The notes below the pieces were generated by a model, which was not told where the DNA came from, did not search any database, and was given only the letters and a program-made list of their open reading frames with translations. A DNA stretch of 41,063 nucleotides from an uncultured bacterium (lineage in GTDB: Bacteria; Bacteroidota; Bacteroidia; Bacteroidales; Bacteroidaceae), in NCBI GenBank assembly GCA_905215345.1, contig CAJMPR010000029.1, positions 1-41,063 on the forward strand. The letters run 5' to 3'. Shown one piece after another: positions 41,044 to 41,063 of this stretch. The translations under genes and the position numbers were made by a program. The first letter of the stretch is position 1. Each line of letters opens with the position of its first letter.

Positions 41044-41063
41044 GCTATTGTTTATTTCGATAA

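Overview
The window is chromosomal DNA of a Bacteroides-type gut bacterium (order Bacteroidales; species not determinable by eye). The evidence is the repeated Bacteroides promoter signature TAnnTTTG (the -7 box) upstream of many genes, the lack of Shine-Dalgarno motifs, and family content typical of the genus: a SusR-like regulator, S46 dipeptidyl peptidase, DUF5009, DUF3836, and surface lipoproteins with short lipoboxes. No tRNA, rRNA, insertion sequence, prophage or CRISPR array was seen.

Layout. 1-5872: the 3' end of an unidentified + strand gene with a strong terminator, then a - strand carbohydrate cluster (SusR-like membrane regulator, GH5 lipoprotein, secreted GH3 beta-glucosidase) with no SusC/SusD pair in view. 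5969-11790: DUF5009 membrane acyltransferase-like protein and queH; convergent M16 peptidase; divergent kdsD-like isomerase overlapping a PfkB-type sugar kinase; a lipoprotein tyrosine phosphatase. 11917-14869: DEAD-box RNA helicase and an EamA transporter. 14935-18956: an oxidative-stress block, dps <- -> oxyR, ahpC, ahpF. 19024-24040: a - strand operon of polysaccharide flippase, DUF389 protein and S46 (DPP7-type) peptidase. 24150-28660: ruvB, alkD-like, SpmA/B-like transporter with ybeY, and a secreted YhcH-family protein. 28798-35334: housekeeping run mnmG, apt, uvrC, dtd, mazG-like, deoC. 35670-40950: DUF1266 protein with a long structured leader, polyprenyl synthase, polA, and a small secreted DUF3836 protein.

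The genes are mostly ordinary; the unusual material is between them. Four intergenic regions (2713-2800, 17271-17358, 27899-27986, 33458-33523) each hold three or four tandem dyad-symmetric units repeated at exactly 22 bp. Three different stem sequences share the same period and architecture; one stem family occurs at two loci 31 kb apart. This looks like one class of phased-dyad array with interchangeable sequence. Other intergenic structure: parS-like palindromes near mnmG, a 198-bp nested inverted-repeat (MITE-like) element before uvrC, inverted ATGRTRAR octamer runs after the helicase and ahpF, a promoter-leader module shared by dps and ruvB, and a leader before the DUF1266 gene whose apical loop is complementary to its own start-codon region.

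Functional reading: the oxyR/dps/ahpCF block is a coherent peroxide-defence unit; mnmG-apt-uvrC-dtd-mazG-deoC is a translation-fidelity, nucleotide and repair run; the GH3/GH5/SusR-like genes are probably a small beta-glucan locus. parS-like sites next to mnmG suggest this part of the chromosome may lie in the origin-proximal ParB domain.
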